A stretch of DNA of 64,000 nt from G963701675 sp963701675 (GTDB lineage: Bacteria; Planctomycetota; Planctomycetia; Gemmatales; Gemmataceae): the NCBI GenBank assembly GCA_963701675.1, contig OY969623.1, positions 3,534,001-3,598,000 of the forward strand, read 5' to 3'. Below are positions 20,130-29,241 of the stretch, one piece after another. The notes below the pieces were generated by a model, which saw only the letters and a program-made list of their open reading frames with translations, ran no database searches and had not been told where the DNA came from. The translations under genes were made by a program, and so were the position numbers. Numbering within the stretch: the stretch's first letter is position 1; each line of letters begins with the position of its first letter.

Positions 20130-22244
20130 ATGACAACACGACAACGATACGCACCTCGCTCTCCAAAACGTTCGGTGCCGCCGTCGCGCGGCCTCTTCAT
20201 CGAGTCGCTCGAGGACCGAATGCTGCTCGCTTGTAGTGTGTCCTTGACGCCCACGTTGCCGTCGCCGCAGCTTGTAGGAGTGCCGATCGAATGGACGGCC
20301 ACACCAAGTGAGGAGTGTCCCGCGAACCTGGTCTACCAGTTCCAGATCCAGCCGAACGGCGAGTCGCCGCAGATGTTGCGCGACTTCAGTCCGAACGAAT
20401 CCTTTCTATGGACGCCGGAGCAGGAAGGGGACTACCTGGCCATCGTACATGCCAAGGAGGGGTATGACGGCAATGTACCTTTCGTTAACCAAGCGCCTTA
20501 CCACGTGGATACTCAGGTTAGCGGGTCTGCGGCCGTCATCGGAAAAACGGCCAACCCTCTTGTGGCCCTTTATAGCGCCCCGCCGTGCGTGTCCGACACC
20601 ATACATGTGGAGTTTACGCGCGCGAGCCAGCCGTTGGATTGGCGGAGCACCGACACGCGTCCATGCGTGCCGGGCCTTAGCCGCAACTTCTATGTGGCCG
20701 GTATGTACCCGCAGACGACGTACCTGATGAAGTACGTGACAAGTGACGGGTTCAACTCACCGTTGAAACGGTTCCGAACTGGTTCATTGCCGTCAGATTT
20801 GTTCTTTCACAAGTTCACGGTGCTCCAGGAACTCGGCCCACAGAGCGATTTCACCCAAGATATGATCTATCATCAACCGGTCGCGAACCCGGTTCCCGTG
20901 GTTACGGATTTGCAGGGCAACGTGAATTGGTACTACGATCCATCCACAACGGGCCTGGATTCGGTTTCGACTTTCGGGTCCCTCGTTCCGGGGGGCACGG
21001 TCCTGCACATGGCGACCGAAATACCTGGATTTGGGGGCATCGTATCGTCAGTCTTGCGCGAGATCGATTTCGCGGGCAATCCGCTTCGAGAGACGAATCG
21101 GGACGCTCTAAACGCGCAGCTGGCGGACTTGGGGTATGCCGCCAACAATGGATTCCACCATGCCGTTGAACGCTTGCCTGACGGACACACGGCGATCATC
21201 GGAAGCGTTTCTAAGACGGTCGATATCAACGGGCTCCCGACGCCGTACGTCGGCGATAGCGTCATCATACTCGACGAGAATTTCCAAGTCGTCTGGTACT
21301 GGAGTGCTTTTGACCATCTCGATGTGAATCGCGGCCCAATCCTCGGCGAGAAGTTCGATGAGGCCGTCAATTGGACCCATACCAACGCAATCAACCTGAC
21401 GCCCGATGGCAACATTCTGCTCTCCATGCGCAATCAGGACTGGGTCATCAAGATCGCTTATGAAGACGGAGTGGGCGACGGGCACGTCATCTGGCGGTTG
21501 GGCACGGACGGGGATTTCACCGTTGATAGTCCTGACGGATACCCTTGGTTTTCTCACCAACACGATGCGCGATATATCAACGACACGACGATCGTCCTGT
21601 TCGACAACGGGAATACCCGAAAGGTAGCTGATCCCAGCGCCAATTCTCGGGGACAAGTGTGGGTACTCGACGAGACAACCATGACCGCCGAACTCGTCCT
21701 GAATGCCGACATGGGAAACTACTCAGCCGCGCTCGGATCAGCGCAGCAACTTCCGAACGGAAACTACTCCTTTACTTCAGGATTTCTAATGAAAAGTGAG
21801 GGGACTGACGTCACCGGTCAGGGCGACGACAACGGTCAATCGATTGAGGTGCTACCAGACGGTAGCAAATCCTATGTACTCGAGAATAAACCTTGGCTAT
21901 ATCGTGCCTATCGACTACGGGGCATGTATGAAGGGACAGCTTTGATTCCTCCAATCCCGAGTCCGGTTAGAACATCGTCGCCGGACCTAAGCACTTTTTT
22001 GGGGAGCGTGGCGCTAGCTGAGTTGAACGGTGAGGATGTGACTTCCTTGCCATTGCTGAACGATCCTCGGGATCAAGCCTCGTTCCGCTACGTTGCGTTC
22101 TCGGACGTCACAGGCGCTGAATCGGGCGCGAATCCATTGCGCATTGTGCGCTCAACCCCGTTTCTACGCGTTCGTGGTACGGTTGACGACGGTGCCGAGT
22201 CAATGTTCGATACGCCGTTGAGCCGGGCGAAAGGTATCGGTTGA
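20130..22244 (+). CDS. Arylsulfotransferase-like surface protein
   Basis: 704 residues with the N-terminal IESLEDRMLLACS motif. After a beta-sandwich N-terminal half (about 25-230) comes a beta-propeller resembling the arylsulfotransferase (ASST) families: NGFHHAVERLPDGHTAIIG, NFQVVWYWSAFDHLDV, WTHTNAINLTPDGNILLSMR, VIWRLGTDGDF and WFSHQHDARYINDTTIVLFD. The conserved His and the D-N-G signatures fit the family, in which a histidine is transiently sulfated. Known ASSTs move sulfate between phenols in the periplasm. Here substrates could include sulfated polymers, which is inference. Length is larger than typical ASST because of the N-terminal module and the extended C-terminus. Confidence 0.8.
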   Translation: MTTRQRYAPRSPKRSVPPSRGLFIESLEDRMLLACSVSLTPTLPSPQLVGVPIEWTATPSEECPANLVYQFQIQPNGESPQMLRDFSPNESFLWTPEQEGDYLAIVHAKEGYDGNVPFVNQAPYHVDTQVSGSAAVIGKTANPLVALYSAPPCVSDTIHVEFTRASQPLDWRSTDTRPCVPGLSRNFYVAGMYPQTTYLMKYVTSDGFNSPLKRFRTGSLPSDLFFHKFTVLQELGPQSDFTQDMIYHQPVANPVPVVTDLQGNVNWYYDPSTTGLDSVSTFGSLVPGGTVLHMATEIPGFGGIVSSVLREIDFAGNPLRETNRDALNAQLADLGYAANNGFHHAVERLPDGHTAIIGSVSKTVDINGLPTPYVGDSVIILDENFQVVWYWSAFDHLDVNRGPILGEKFDEAVNWTHTNAINLTPDGNILLSMRNQDWVIKIAYEDGVGDGHVIWRLGTDGDFTVDSPDGYPWFSHQHDARYINDTTIVLFDNGNTRKVADPSANSRGQVWVLDETTMTAELVLNADMGNYSAALGSAQQLPNGNYSFTSGFLMKSEGTDVTGQGDDNGQSIEVLPDGSKSYVLENKPWLYRAYRLRGMYEGTALIPPIPSPVRTSSPDLSTFLGSVALAELNGEDVTSLPLLNDPRDQASFRYVAFSDVTGAESGANPLRIVRSTPFLRVRGTVDDGAESMFDTPLSRAKGIG

Positions 22245-22268
22245 AACCTCCGATCGAATACTAAATTC

Positions 22269-22469
22269 TTACAACGCCGCGACAGACTGGAGGGCACGCT
22301 CAGCGTACAAACGGACGTAGCAACTTTCATCAACCAATGTCTTGCGCAGTGCCGGGACGGCAGCCTTGGCATTCGGGCCCAATTCCCCAATGAGTTTTCC
22401 GGCAAGTCCGCGAATCAAGTGCCTCTCGTCTTTCAATAGCCTTTTGCGGATTCTTGACGGCGGGGACAT
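22269..22469 (-). pseudogene. HEAT-repeat gene fragment
   Basis: A 66-residue frame containing one and a half HEAT repeats: GLAGKLIGELGPNAKAAVPA, then LRKTLVDESCYVRLYAERAL. The pattern GPxAxxAVPAL with a following (D)xxxxVRxxAxxAL is diagnostic. It starts abruptly after a different sequence, so only the 3' end of a longer HEAT protein appears to remain. Confidence 0.55.
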
Positions 22470-22472
22470 CGG

Positions 22473-22895
22473 CTAGGTGGGGCATTCGCGTTCGCTTGAG
22501 GGGTGGTTCGTTTTTAGTACTAACGTAGACTGAGAGCGAAGGAAAACTCGGCCACGAAGCTGAGGAGTTGCGAGGTGCACTGAGCCTGCCCGAACACGAA
22601 TAGCTCCCAAACTAGTTCGATCTTCCCCGATGTCTTGACGTTTTCCCGAATCGGCAATGCCTTGGTCGAGCTTCACTGGCATCATCGCATCCAAGAGCAC
22701 CAGAAGATATAGATTACCGCTTGCTTCGGCGTCCCGCAGCGCCGTCAACGCCTCCGCGCCGCTTGCGCCGAAGCTTCGGCGCTTGGCATTCGAACTGAAC
22801 AGATGTGCGGCAAAAAGTCGCTGACCCACTACACCGCAATTCACGCACGTGGAAAAATCCGGAATTCCGGGCGTTTGCTTCGCGCCGGATTCCAA
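22473..22895 (-). pseudogene. Response-regulator receiver fragment
   Basis: Within this frame only about 32 residues look native: FGASGAEALTALRDAEASGN then LYLLVLLDAMMP, the segment around the phospho-acceptor Asp of a receiver domain, as in hybrid histidine kinases. After MMP the expected MDGF is lost and the frame becomes non-homologous. Upstream residues are also unconvincing. A decayed remnant next to the HEAT fragment. Confidence 0.5.
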
Positions 22896-23005
22896 GACTG
22901 GCGACCGACGAGCAGCCCCTTGACAGCCCGCGACACTAACGCCTTACATTTTCCAAGTGTCAGCCTGCACGACCGAGATGACCGAGTCGTGGCCGCCTTC
23001 ATCTA

Positions 23006-24253
23006 TCAGCGCCGCGCGGGCGCCGCCCGAAGAACCGATCCGCGGCGGTGTGCGGTTGCATTTGTGGGACCGTTCGACAGAGTTTCCTGAACCGGTCGGT
23101 GCACCCAAACCATCGCCGCTCCTTGACCCCGAAATGGACTCGCCACGTGCGGTTTTTCGTGCAACGAACCACCATCGCCCTGAGTAGGCACATTGCCGAC
23201 CTGTATGGATCGATCTGGTGTGAGGAGGAATGCATGCGTATGCCCGCGCGGGAGTTTGCCGTAACCAACTATCTGCCCGTTTTCGTTAATTGCAGTCGCG
23301 TTGGTGAGCGTCCAGATCGACCCGGCGGGGATTTCGTCGTTTAGATCAATCATCGTTCCATTTCGATACAGGAATGCGCGGCTATTGAACTGCGGGTCTT
23401 TTGCGACGCCGACCACATCGCCATGATCATTTATGTCAAATGCGACACTAAGGCTCCCGCCGAGGGTACCGAGGTCTTTCTTGCTTCCGTCTTCCCACAG
23501 AAACGCATGGTGCGAGCTTGTTCCAGGCAGGTCCGCGTAGCCGACCACTTGCCCGTTGTTATTCAAACCATACCCAAAGCTCTGCTTGCCTCCAAACGTT
23601 CCCAAGTCGACAATCCGAACTTCGTCGCCATCGTAATCGAAGAGCGCTGCATGATCTGCCTGATCGCCCGACGTGGTGGACGTCCCGGCCGCTTGCCCAC
23701 GATCGTTGATGTCTTGGGCGTAGCTATACGACCCCCCAAGCGTTCCCAGATCCAGCATGGCACCGTTGCGATACACGAACGCATGAAAGGCATTGTTGCC
23801 AACAAGGTATTCCGACCATCCGGCTATTTCTCCGGCGCCGCTAATTGCGGTCGCGAAGCTGTCTGCTCCGCCCAACGTTCCAAGATCATGCATCGCGCCG
23901 TTGCTATAAAGGAACGCGTGTTCGCTTTGACTAAAAAAGTCCGACCCCCCAACAACCTGGCCGAGATTATTAATGTCCTCGGCTCGGCTTGATTCACCAC
24001 CTAGTGTGCCGAGATTCTGCATAACGCCCATGTCGTACAAGAATGCGAACGCGACACCACTCGGAGTCATTGTCGACCGACCGACGACTTGTCCGGTCTC
24101 GTTTACGCCTTGGGCATAACTATAGCGGCCTCCTAGAGTACCAAGGTCGATGATTGAGTAACTTAGTAAGCACCGTGGCTCAAGCGCTTCCAACCTTAGC
24201 CTTTGTCGCCAAATTCTCGATGAACCTTTGAAGGGCACTTCACTGTTGTGCAT
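23006..24253 (-). CDS. HAF-repeat surface protein
   Basis: 415 residues with N-terminal LEALEPRCLLSYS. Six repeats of about 55 residues follow, each with a DLGTLGG core (variants NLGTLGG, DLGTFGG), a DIN-x-x-GQVVG turn and a HAFLY strand, which is the HAF extracellular repeat pattern. The repeats end near residue 345 with HTHAFLLTPD. The remaining 70 residues are low in coding character and may result from a frameshift or fusion. Expected on the cell surface; function unknown. It is transcribed toward the decayed region 22.3-22.9 kb. Confidence 0.8.
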   Translation of the reverse strand: MHNSEVPFKGSSRIWRQRLRLEALEPRCLLSYSIIDLGTLGGRYSYAQGVNETGQVVGRSTMTPSGVAFAFLYDMGVMQNLGTLGGESSRAEDINNLGQVVGGSDFFSQSEHAFLYSNGAMHDLGTLGGADSFATAISGAGEIAGWSEYLVGNNAFHAFVYRNGAMLDLGTLGGSYSYAQDINDRGQAAGTSTTSGDQADHAALFDYDGDEVRIVDLGTFGGKQSFGYGLNNNGQVVGYADLPGTSSHHAFLWEDGSKKDLGTLGGSLSVAFDINDHGDVVGVAKDPQFNSRAFLYRNGTMIDLNDEIPAGSIWTLTNATAINENGQIVGYGKLPRGHTHAFLLTPDRSIQVGNVPTQGDGGSLHEKPHVASPFRGQGAAMVWVHRPVQETLSNGPTNATAHRRGSVLRAAPARR

Positions 24254-24597
24254 GGGATTCCTCGGCGCGGGCGATGACGATTAGCGGCAAGATTGTACGC
24301 CGATTATCCTGTGCGGCGATGCTGGCGTCAACAGATCCGACGAGATAGTGCGTGCGCTGCGGCTTGAATCATCCATCGCACTCTGGCACGAAGGCACTTT
24401 CGCGGCGAGCCAACGACGCGAGCGAACCTGGTTTCCGCCGTTGCGGGAGTGGCCAGCGGGTTCTGATGAGTCCGAAGTTTGGCCTCTCGGTCAGTTTCTT
24501 GAGGCCGAGTCGCTACTTCGCATTTCGGTGATTTTGCGAAGTAACGGCCGCGTCGCGGCTAACCCTTCTTCTTGCGTTCAAGCGACGCCTTTGCCTC

Positions 24598-24792
24598 TTG
24601 CGTCACTCGCGCCGCCGGCGCGCCCTAGCGAGCCTGGCCAACAATTCACGGAGCCAACGTACATGTCGGCCGGCAGTGGAAGCCCTCGAAGACCGACAAA
24701 TGTTGAATGCTTCATCGGTGGCAGGATCACCGTGCCCAGCGTTCTTTACAAACAGCTCGGTGTGGTCCTATTGTTCGCGGCCGTGCGACTGA
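24598..24792 (+). pseudogene. Truncated N-terminus of an LEDR-motif surface protein
   Basis: A basic stretch (RHSRRRRALASLANNSRSQR) is followed by RPAVEALEDRQMLNASS, the planctomycete N-terminal motif, and then about 20 residues before a stop with no domain. Only the signal part of a surface protein remains. It overlaps a convergent small gene (24727-24999). Confidence 0.55.
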
Positions 24793-24999
24793 TCGCAATG
24801 GCTGACAGGCGGCGGAGGCGGAGAGCGACGGCTGGTATTCGCCCGCCAATTCTTTGCCTTTGCATTCCTTACACAATTGACCGGTTGTCGGCGGGGCGGC
24901 CCTGAAAGCATAATCCGTCAATGGCCACTGAGCACAAGCCCGGCACCAGTGCCAAACATCAGTTTTGAATCGTTTCCGAAAGCGCATTGTGATGTCCAT
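24727..24999 (-). CDS. Small protein with two CxxC pairs
   Basis: An 89-residue frame. The first 55 residues, FKTDVWHWCRACAQWP followed by TTGQLCKECKGKELAGEYQ, resemble a widespread family of very small proteins with the arrangement WHWC-x-x-C ... GELC-x-x-C, which may bind zinc or form disulfides. The last 30 residues (after EYQ) look non-native and overlap the opposite-strand fragment, so the natural stop is probably lost. Function unknown. Confidence 0.55.
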   Translation of the reverse strand: MDITMRFRKRFKTDVWHWCRACAQWPLTDYAFRAAPPTTGQLCKECKGKELAGEYQPSLSASAACQPLRSVARPRTIGPHRAVCKERWAR

Positions 25000-25404
25000 G
25001 ACTCACCCGTGAAAAATGACTTTCCGTTAGGTGGCCATCACCACGAGTGGTGGTCAGATAAGGAATTATGGAGTGTGGGCGCATGACGCCCCAGCCGGCA
25101 TCGGTGGATGACAACCGAGGTCTACGACCCCGTATCTAATTAGATTGGCTGATTCGCCGATGGATTCATATCGCCGCTCACGCTCGGCCCGTCGCCTGTA
25201 ATGCACGTCATTCATGCGTTAAAACGCGCAACGCAGCATCGACGGTTCGGGTTCGATCTCGATGCCGCAGGCTAATTGGCTTGCTCCTGGGCGCGCCATA
25301 GACCAGATCACCGGGCAGGCTGGGTGGCCGGAACAGGTGGGACAAATGGGTTGGTAGAGGCGCCGCTGCTAGCGTTCACGATCTTCATCATTACGTCCTT
25401 ACTT
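25000..25404. other. Gene-free spacer
   Basis: 405 bases between the CxxC gene and the receiver gene. No frame with protein-like composition, no hairpin with a T-run and no repeat was seen. Confidence 0.4.
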
Positions 25405-25815
25405 TCAAAGGGCCGCCGCAAAAGCCGCGGGTTCTCGTCTCTTTTTGCAGCACTGAATCGCGTCGCGGAGTTTTCGAAGCAATCGACAGCCCGATATCTC
25501 GCTTTTGAATAAGATTCGTTGAGCGCCTTCGCTTACAGCATCTCGGCCTATTGATTCGTCCTCCATGTCCAACAACACAAAGATCGGCAGATCCGGCGCA
25601 TTCTGATGCAGTCGACGAAATGTCTCGATGCCGTTACTATCAGGAAGGCAAAGATTAGTGATCAGGGCATTCACACCGCCGCGCCGGAGGCGCTGGAGGC
25701 CGGAGGAAAGACTATCTACATGTTCCAAAGTGTACGGAGGTCCGGTTGCCTGAATCAACTCACTGTTGACAATGGCCAGATCGTTAGGACTGCTCGCGAT
25801 CAATAGAATGTTCAT
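25405..25815 (-). CDS. Degenerate receiver-domain protein lacking the phospho-acceptor Asp
   Basis: 136 residues forming a single receiver domain: MNILLIASSPNDLAIVNSEL, then VNALITNLCLPDSNGIETFR. In active receivers the residue before LxLPDS is Asp; here it is Asn54. The acidic pair near residues 11-12 is reduced to N-D, and the Thr/Ser of the fourth strand is Leu (IFVLLDMEDE). The strand-5 Lys is kept (ILFKSE). It therefore cannot be phosphorylated in the usual way and may act as a constitutive or protein-binding switch. It ends without an output domain. It lies upstream of nothing on its strand but close to the PilZ and Tad genes. Confidence 0.8.
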   Translation of the reverse strand: MNILLIASSPNDLAIVNSELIQATGPPYTLEHVDSLSSGLQRLRRGGVNALITNLCLPDSNGIETFRRLHQNAPDLPIFVLLDMEDESIGRDAVSEGAQRILFKSEISGCRLLRKLRDAIQCCKKRREPAAFAAAL

Positions 25816-25960
25816 CGGTTAATTTTGTCCTCGCAACACGTCGTCAATCCCGACCTCGCTTGGCGCATATGGAAACTTAAGTACAAAGGCCGCGCTAGCA
25901 CTCCCACGCAGCGGTCGATAACGTTTGGTGATGTCCGCAACCAGTGCTATGTTTCAACGT

Positions 25961-26305
25961 TCAGCTTCCCGAAAACGCCTCGACTTCGGCGGGCTCTAAC
26001 TCAGCCTCGAAGCGAAGACCCAACATGTAATCTTTGCAAAGTCCCGGTCGCACATGGACCACCCGGGCCTGAAATTGGTGACAATCATCCTGGGGAACCC
26101 GATAGAACTCAATTTCCACAACGGCTCCCGACGGAACATGGTGCTGAGTTTGAAGACACGCTCCGGTCTGCGAGAGATTGTGAATGACGCTCGAATATCG
26201 GATGCCGTTTAACCTCATAAAACAAGTTGTACGACGATTACAAACCCGACGGAACGAAAAGCGTGTATCACCGCGAATAGCCATTGGGAGCACTAGCGTG
26301 AGCAA
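25961..26305 (-). CDS. PilZ domain protein
   Basis: 114 residues, one PilZ domain. The c-di-GMP binding signature is present as RRVCNRR followed by IHNLSQTGACLQT, matching RxxxR and (D/N)xSxxG. The barrel continues with GAVVEIEFYRVPQDD and MLGLRFE. Such proteins relay cyclic di-GMP to motility, pili or exopolysaccharide machinery. It is followed on the same strand by the degenerate receiver after 145 bases, and the Tad pilus genes lie upstream on the same strand; a role in surface attachment is inferred from this. The first few residues (MLTLVLPMA) may not belong; an internal start is possible. Confidence 0.75.
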   Translation of the reverse strand: MLTLVLPMAIRGDTRFSFRRVCNRRTTCFMRLNGIRYSSVIHNLSQTGACLQTQHHVPSGAVVEIEFYRVPQDDCHQFQARVVHVRPGLCKDYMLGLRFEAELEPAEVEAFSGS

Positions 26306-26401
26306 GGGGATTTTCAGCTCGTCTAAGAAGAGAAGTCGGTTCTGAAGTGAGCATCCGCCACCTCCCGCTTGAAGCCTCGGGCGAATCCGTCACTCGTTGG
26401 C

Positions 26402-26480
26402 GCAACAACGGACAGTTGGAATACGATTTCATCGTTTCACCGGGTGCTTGGTGCGCCATTGCGTTGGATCGTTGACCGGA
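26402..26480. pseudogene. Inverted fragments of an SBBP-type surface gene
   Basis: On the plus strand NNGQLEYDFIVSPGA, and on the minus strand of the adjoining bases NDPTQWRT. Both match neighbouring parts of the protein encoded at 47539-49833 (NNQNLEYDFIVSAGA and NDPTQWHT), but there they are on the same strand. The fragments are thus joined head to head by an inversion. Confidence 0.5.
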
Positions 26481-26612
26481 TTCATCAGTGATGACGTGGT
26501 TACTTGAATGGTCCCAACGGCTTCAACAAATTGCGCGAGATTTCGCAGGCTCATGATTTGACTGATGCGCGCCCGGCTCACGTGACCCAGGCGTGCCACC
26601 CGACTTTCACAC

Positions 26613-27833
26613 TCACTGTGTCAACTTGGCGGAGATGAACGTGGTAGTCAATGAACCTAAAGTACTGCCGGTAACTGGCCGCGCCGGTGTCGGGCCCGTG
26701 ATGACGATGTTGGGATCGACGACCGCCATCGGTTGAACCGAAATGTCCATGCCGCTTCCGTGTCCCTCGGCCTGGCTTACCATGACACCCACAAAGCCGA
26801 CGACGTGATACTCGGCGTTACTCCCGCTTCCTTGGGCTGCCTGGTAATTCGCCTCGCCCGGCAAACCCTGATACGGCGTAAACAGGGGAATGAGATTCGG
26901 CTGCCCCAGTACGCCTTGAAAATTCGGAAGTAGCGCCGATTTCATGCCGGGTCCACATTTCCACCACTTCGGGCCGGAAACCGAAACGGGCAACATGTCG
27001 TGGTCTATGAGGTACTGGATATCGTTCGGCGTTTGGCCGTCGTCGATCCATTGCTTGAAAGCCGGCGTGTTGTTCTGGGGCGGACCGACGTCAATTAACC
27101 CGAAGCTGCCCGGCGCATTGCCCGGATTCGGATACACGTAAAGCTGCGGGATGCCATTATCGTCGAGGTGGACGGTTCCATCAGCGGATTTGCCGTTGTT
27201 CAAGAATTCCTTCCAGATGTTGATGTCGAGTGCGACCGGGAGAATATGCGCGTTCACGCCGGGAATTGGCGTGGCGCTGGTGGCCTCGCCCGCATAGATC
27301 GTGGCGGAGGCGATGGCCGTCATGTTGACGCTGTTCTTGTTAAAGATCGAACCGAAAAAGAGGTTGAGCGGCGTGTTGGCCGTGCCGTCTCGCCGTGCCG
27401 TCACCGTAATAGTGTTTGGAAATCGTTCCGGATATGCGGCCGACTGCACCGTGCTGGATCCGTCGCGGTAGCTGAATGTGATATCTCCGTCGGGAACGGT
27501 AATGGAGACATTGCCGGCCTTGTTGTAGCTGCCGAACTTCTTTGCCGTGTACTTCGGGCAGTCCCACGTCCCGGTGTTATTCGTGGCTTTGTTGTAAATG
27601 GCGGACTGTTGCGTTTGCCCCGGTGTATAGAACTGCACGTAGAGGCTCTGGAGCTTTTCGGCGCCGGCCAGCGCGGACGCGTCCGCAGCGTTTTGGAGCT
27701 CGGATTGCACCAACACCATATAGCCGACATCTACCGAAAACGCCAGCATTCCAACAAGGGGGATCAACAGCAATACCGTCATCGGAGCGATTGCGCCGCG
27801 GCGTGTTTCGGATCGGTTCCTTATGAATCGCAT
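26613..27833 (-). CDS. TadG-like pilus-assembly protein
   Basis: 406 residues starting MRFIRNRSETRRGAIAPMTV. The N-terminal segment, RRGAIAPMTVLLLIPLVGML followed by VDVGYMVLVQSELQNAADAS and ALAGA, is the TadE/TadG-like domain with one membrane helix. The remaining 340 residues are an exported domain of mixed strands with a central WWKCGPG segment and a Ser/Gly-rich tail. It begins 39 bases after the upstream TadE gene stop, so it is the last gene of the pilin-like operon. TadG proteins anchor or assemble Flp-type pili at the envelope. No ATPase (TadA) or prepilin peptidase is in the window. Confidence 0.85.
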   Translation of the reverse strand: MRFIRNRSETRRGAIAPMTVLLLIPLVGMLAFSVDVGYMVLVQSELQNAADASALAGAEKLQSLYVQFYTPGQTQQSAIYNKATNNTGTWDCPKYTAKKFGSYNKAGNVSITVPDGDITFSYRDGSSTVQSAAYPERFPNTITVTARRDGTANTPLNLFFGSIFNKNSVNMTAIASATIYAGEATSATPIPGVNAHILPVALDINIWKEFLNNGKSADGTVHLDDNGIPQLYVYPNPGNAPGSFGLIDVGPPQNNTPAFKQWIDDGQTPNDIQYLIDHDMLPVSVSGPKWWKCGPGMKSALLPNFQGVLGQPNLIPLFTPYQGLPGEANYQAAQGSGSNAEYHVVGFVGVMVSQAEGHGSGMDISVQPMAVVDPNIVITGPTPARPVTGSTLGSLTTTFISAKLTQ

Positions 27834-27872
27834 TGGAAGTACTCCCGAAGATTCGCAAAAGTAGGCTTACAT

Positions 27873-28361
27873 TCACTGTTTCATCATCACCATTAAGTCC
27901 GAGGCAATCGTCTCTCCCTTGAGAAACCAGGTGGTCGCCCAAGTCACCGACGAAACGGGAATCGAAACTTGCACGGTGACCTTACTTCCGGGCGGGGCGT
28001 CGAGCGCCTCCGAAAGTGTATTTCCGTCAGGATCGACAACCGTGATGGTAATCGTGCCGATCGGAGTTCCCGTGCCCGAGCCGGATGGTGGCGGCGGGTT
28101 GAAGCGCGCACTATCGTAGCCGTTATCCCTCATGATGTTGAGGGCGTCGTTGTAAATAGCGGCATTGCCGTACTGCCGAAGAATGCCCGTCCGGCAGCCT
28201 TTGCGAGCGGCGTTGCAAAGGGTCATCTTCGCCATCATTCCACGGCTGAACTCGAACATGCCGATGATCAATGCCGCAAGGACCGGGACGAGCAACGCCA
28301 GTTCGACGGCGGCGGCGCCTCGTCGAGCTGATCGCGGCCTAGTTATTCGAAACAATGTCAC
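27873..28361 (-). CDS. TadE-like minor pilin 2
   Basis: 162 residues from a GTG at 28361 preceded by GGGAGG; the longer frame to 28484 overlaps the previous gene and is not coding. The N-terminus RRGAAAVELALLVPVLAALI then GMFEFSRGMM is the TadE membrane anchor, including the Glu five residues after the processing site. It shares AARKGCR with the other TadE gene. The pseudopilin-like outer part ends in a predicted strand region. Probably cotranscribed, 17 bases from the previous stop. Confidence 0.85.
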   Translation of the reverse strand: MTLFRITRPRSARRGAAAVELALLVPVLAALIIGMFEFSRGMMAKMTLCNAARKGCRTGILRQYGNAAIYNDALNIMRDNGYDSARFNPPPPSGSGTGTPIGTITITVVDPDGNTLSEALDAPPGSKVTVQVSIPVSSVTWATTWFLKGETIASDLMVMMKQ

Positions 28362-28378
28362 GCGTGTGTCCTCCCGTA

Positions 28379-28864
28379 TTACTCGCGGCGCATGGTGAAC
28401 TGCCCGCTCAGATTGCCTGTGGGCCCAAGGCTCATCGGACCAACTCCCGGTACGGTAATTTGCATCCCGGCCGTTGGCATCCATGTCACATTGGATACCG
28501 GCACTTGCACCGTGACCGTAATCTCGGTGTAAGACGGCATCCCTGATGCTTCCGTTACGTTGCCAACACCGTCGTTTATGACCACTTGTGCTGTTTCGCC
28601 GCCAATGCCGACCGTGGTAAGAAAGCTGGTCGCGGCGTCTGTGATCTGTGACGTCGACGTCCCTTCAAGAATTCCCTTCCGGCATCCTTTGCGCGCGGCT
28701 TCGGTTAACAACTCGGACACCATCAGACAGCGACCAAACTCAACGGTGCCTAGAATGAGCACAAAGTAAATCGGCGCAACCAAGGCGAACTCAACGGCGG
28801 CGGTGCCCAGTCGTCGTCCGCGGGATGCCGTCCGAGGGAGTGCGGTGCGTAGACGTATCCGCAT
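28379..28864 (-). CDS. TadE-like minor pilin 1
   Basis: 161 residues from ATG 28864; an in-frame start at 28945 adds residues without coding character. RRLGTAAVEFALVAPIYFVL plus LGTVEFGRCLMV is the TadE helix with the conserved E, followed by LLTEAARKGCRKGILEGTS, which is paralogous to the AARKGCR segment of the next gene. Predicted to be inserted in the inner membrane and assembled into Flp pili. First gene of a three-gene set with TadE2 and TadG. Confidence 0.85.
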   Translation of the reverse strand: MRIRLRTALPRTASRGRRLGTAAVEFALVAPIYFVLILGTVEFGRCLMVSELLTEAARKGCRKGILEGTSTSQITDAATSFLTTVGIGGETAQVVINDGVGNVTEASGMPSYTEITVTVQVPVSNVTWMPTAGMQITVPGVGPMSLGPTGNLSGQFTMRRE

Positions 28865-29196
28865 AGGTGAATCGCTTCCCAGGATAGTGGACGGGGGAGC
28901 GCGGTCAAAAGGAATCGGGCATTGGTTTGGCGGGGGGAACGCCAAAGACGCAGGGAAGAAGCGGCAGGTTCAGGGTGAGGAGGGGTTTCGCCGTCTCCAA
29001 TAAGAAACCTACGTCAGACTCTATCCTAAGTCAAACCAAAGTGACGTAGTGATGAGAACGCGGATCAGCGGACCGGTCGAAATACACGCCGTCTGGGCGA
29101 AACAGCGGGGTACCTCGCCCTGGAGCAGCGCCGGCAGCCGCATCAATACCGTCGGGCTTGCACGTCACAGATTTCGGCCAGTGCCTCTTGCGTTAG

Positions 29197-29241
29197 GGCC
29201 GGTGGAATCTTGCGGGAGCGGATTCTTCCGGCCTTTTTTTT
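29197..29241 (+). terminator. Rho-independent terminator-like hairpin without a recognised gene
   Basis: GGCCGGTGGAATC and GATTCTTCCGGCC pair with two mismatches around an 18 to 20 base span, followed by eight T on the plus strand. No plus-strand gene was recognised upstream between 28865 and 29196, so it may end a small RNA or an undetected short gene. Confidence 0.6.

Noticed and set aside
24348..24905. 185-residue plus-strand frame
   Set aside because: No domain; crosses both the LEDRQMLN fragment and the CxxC gene in other frames.
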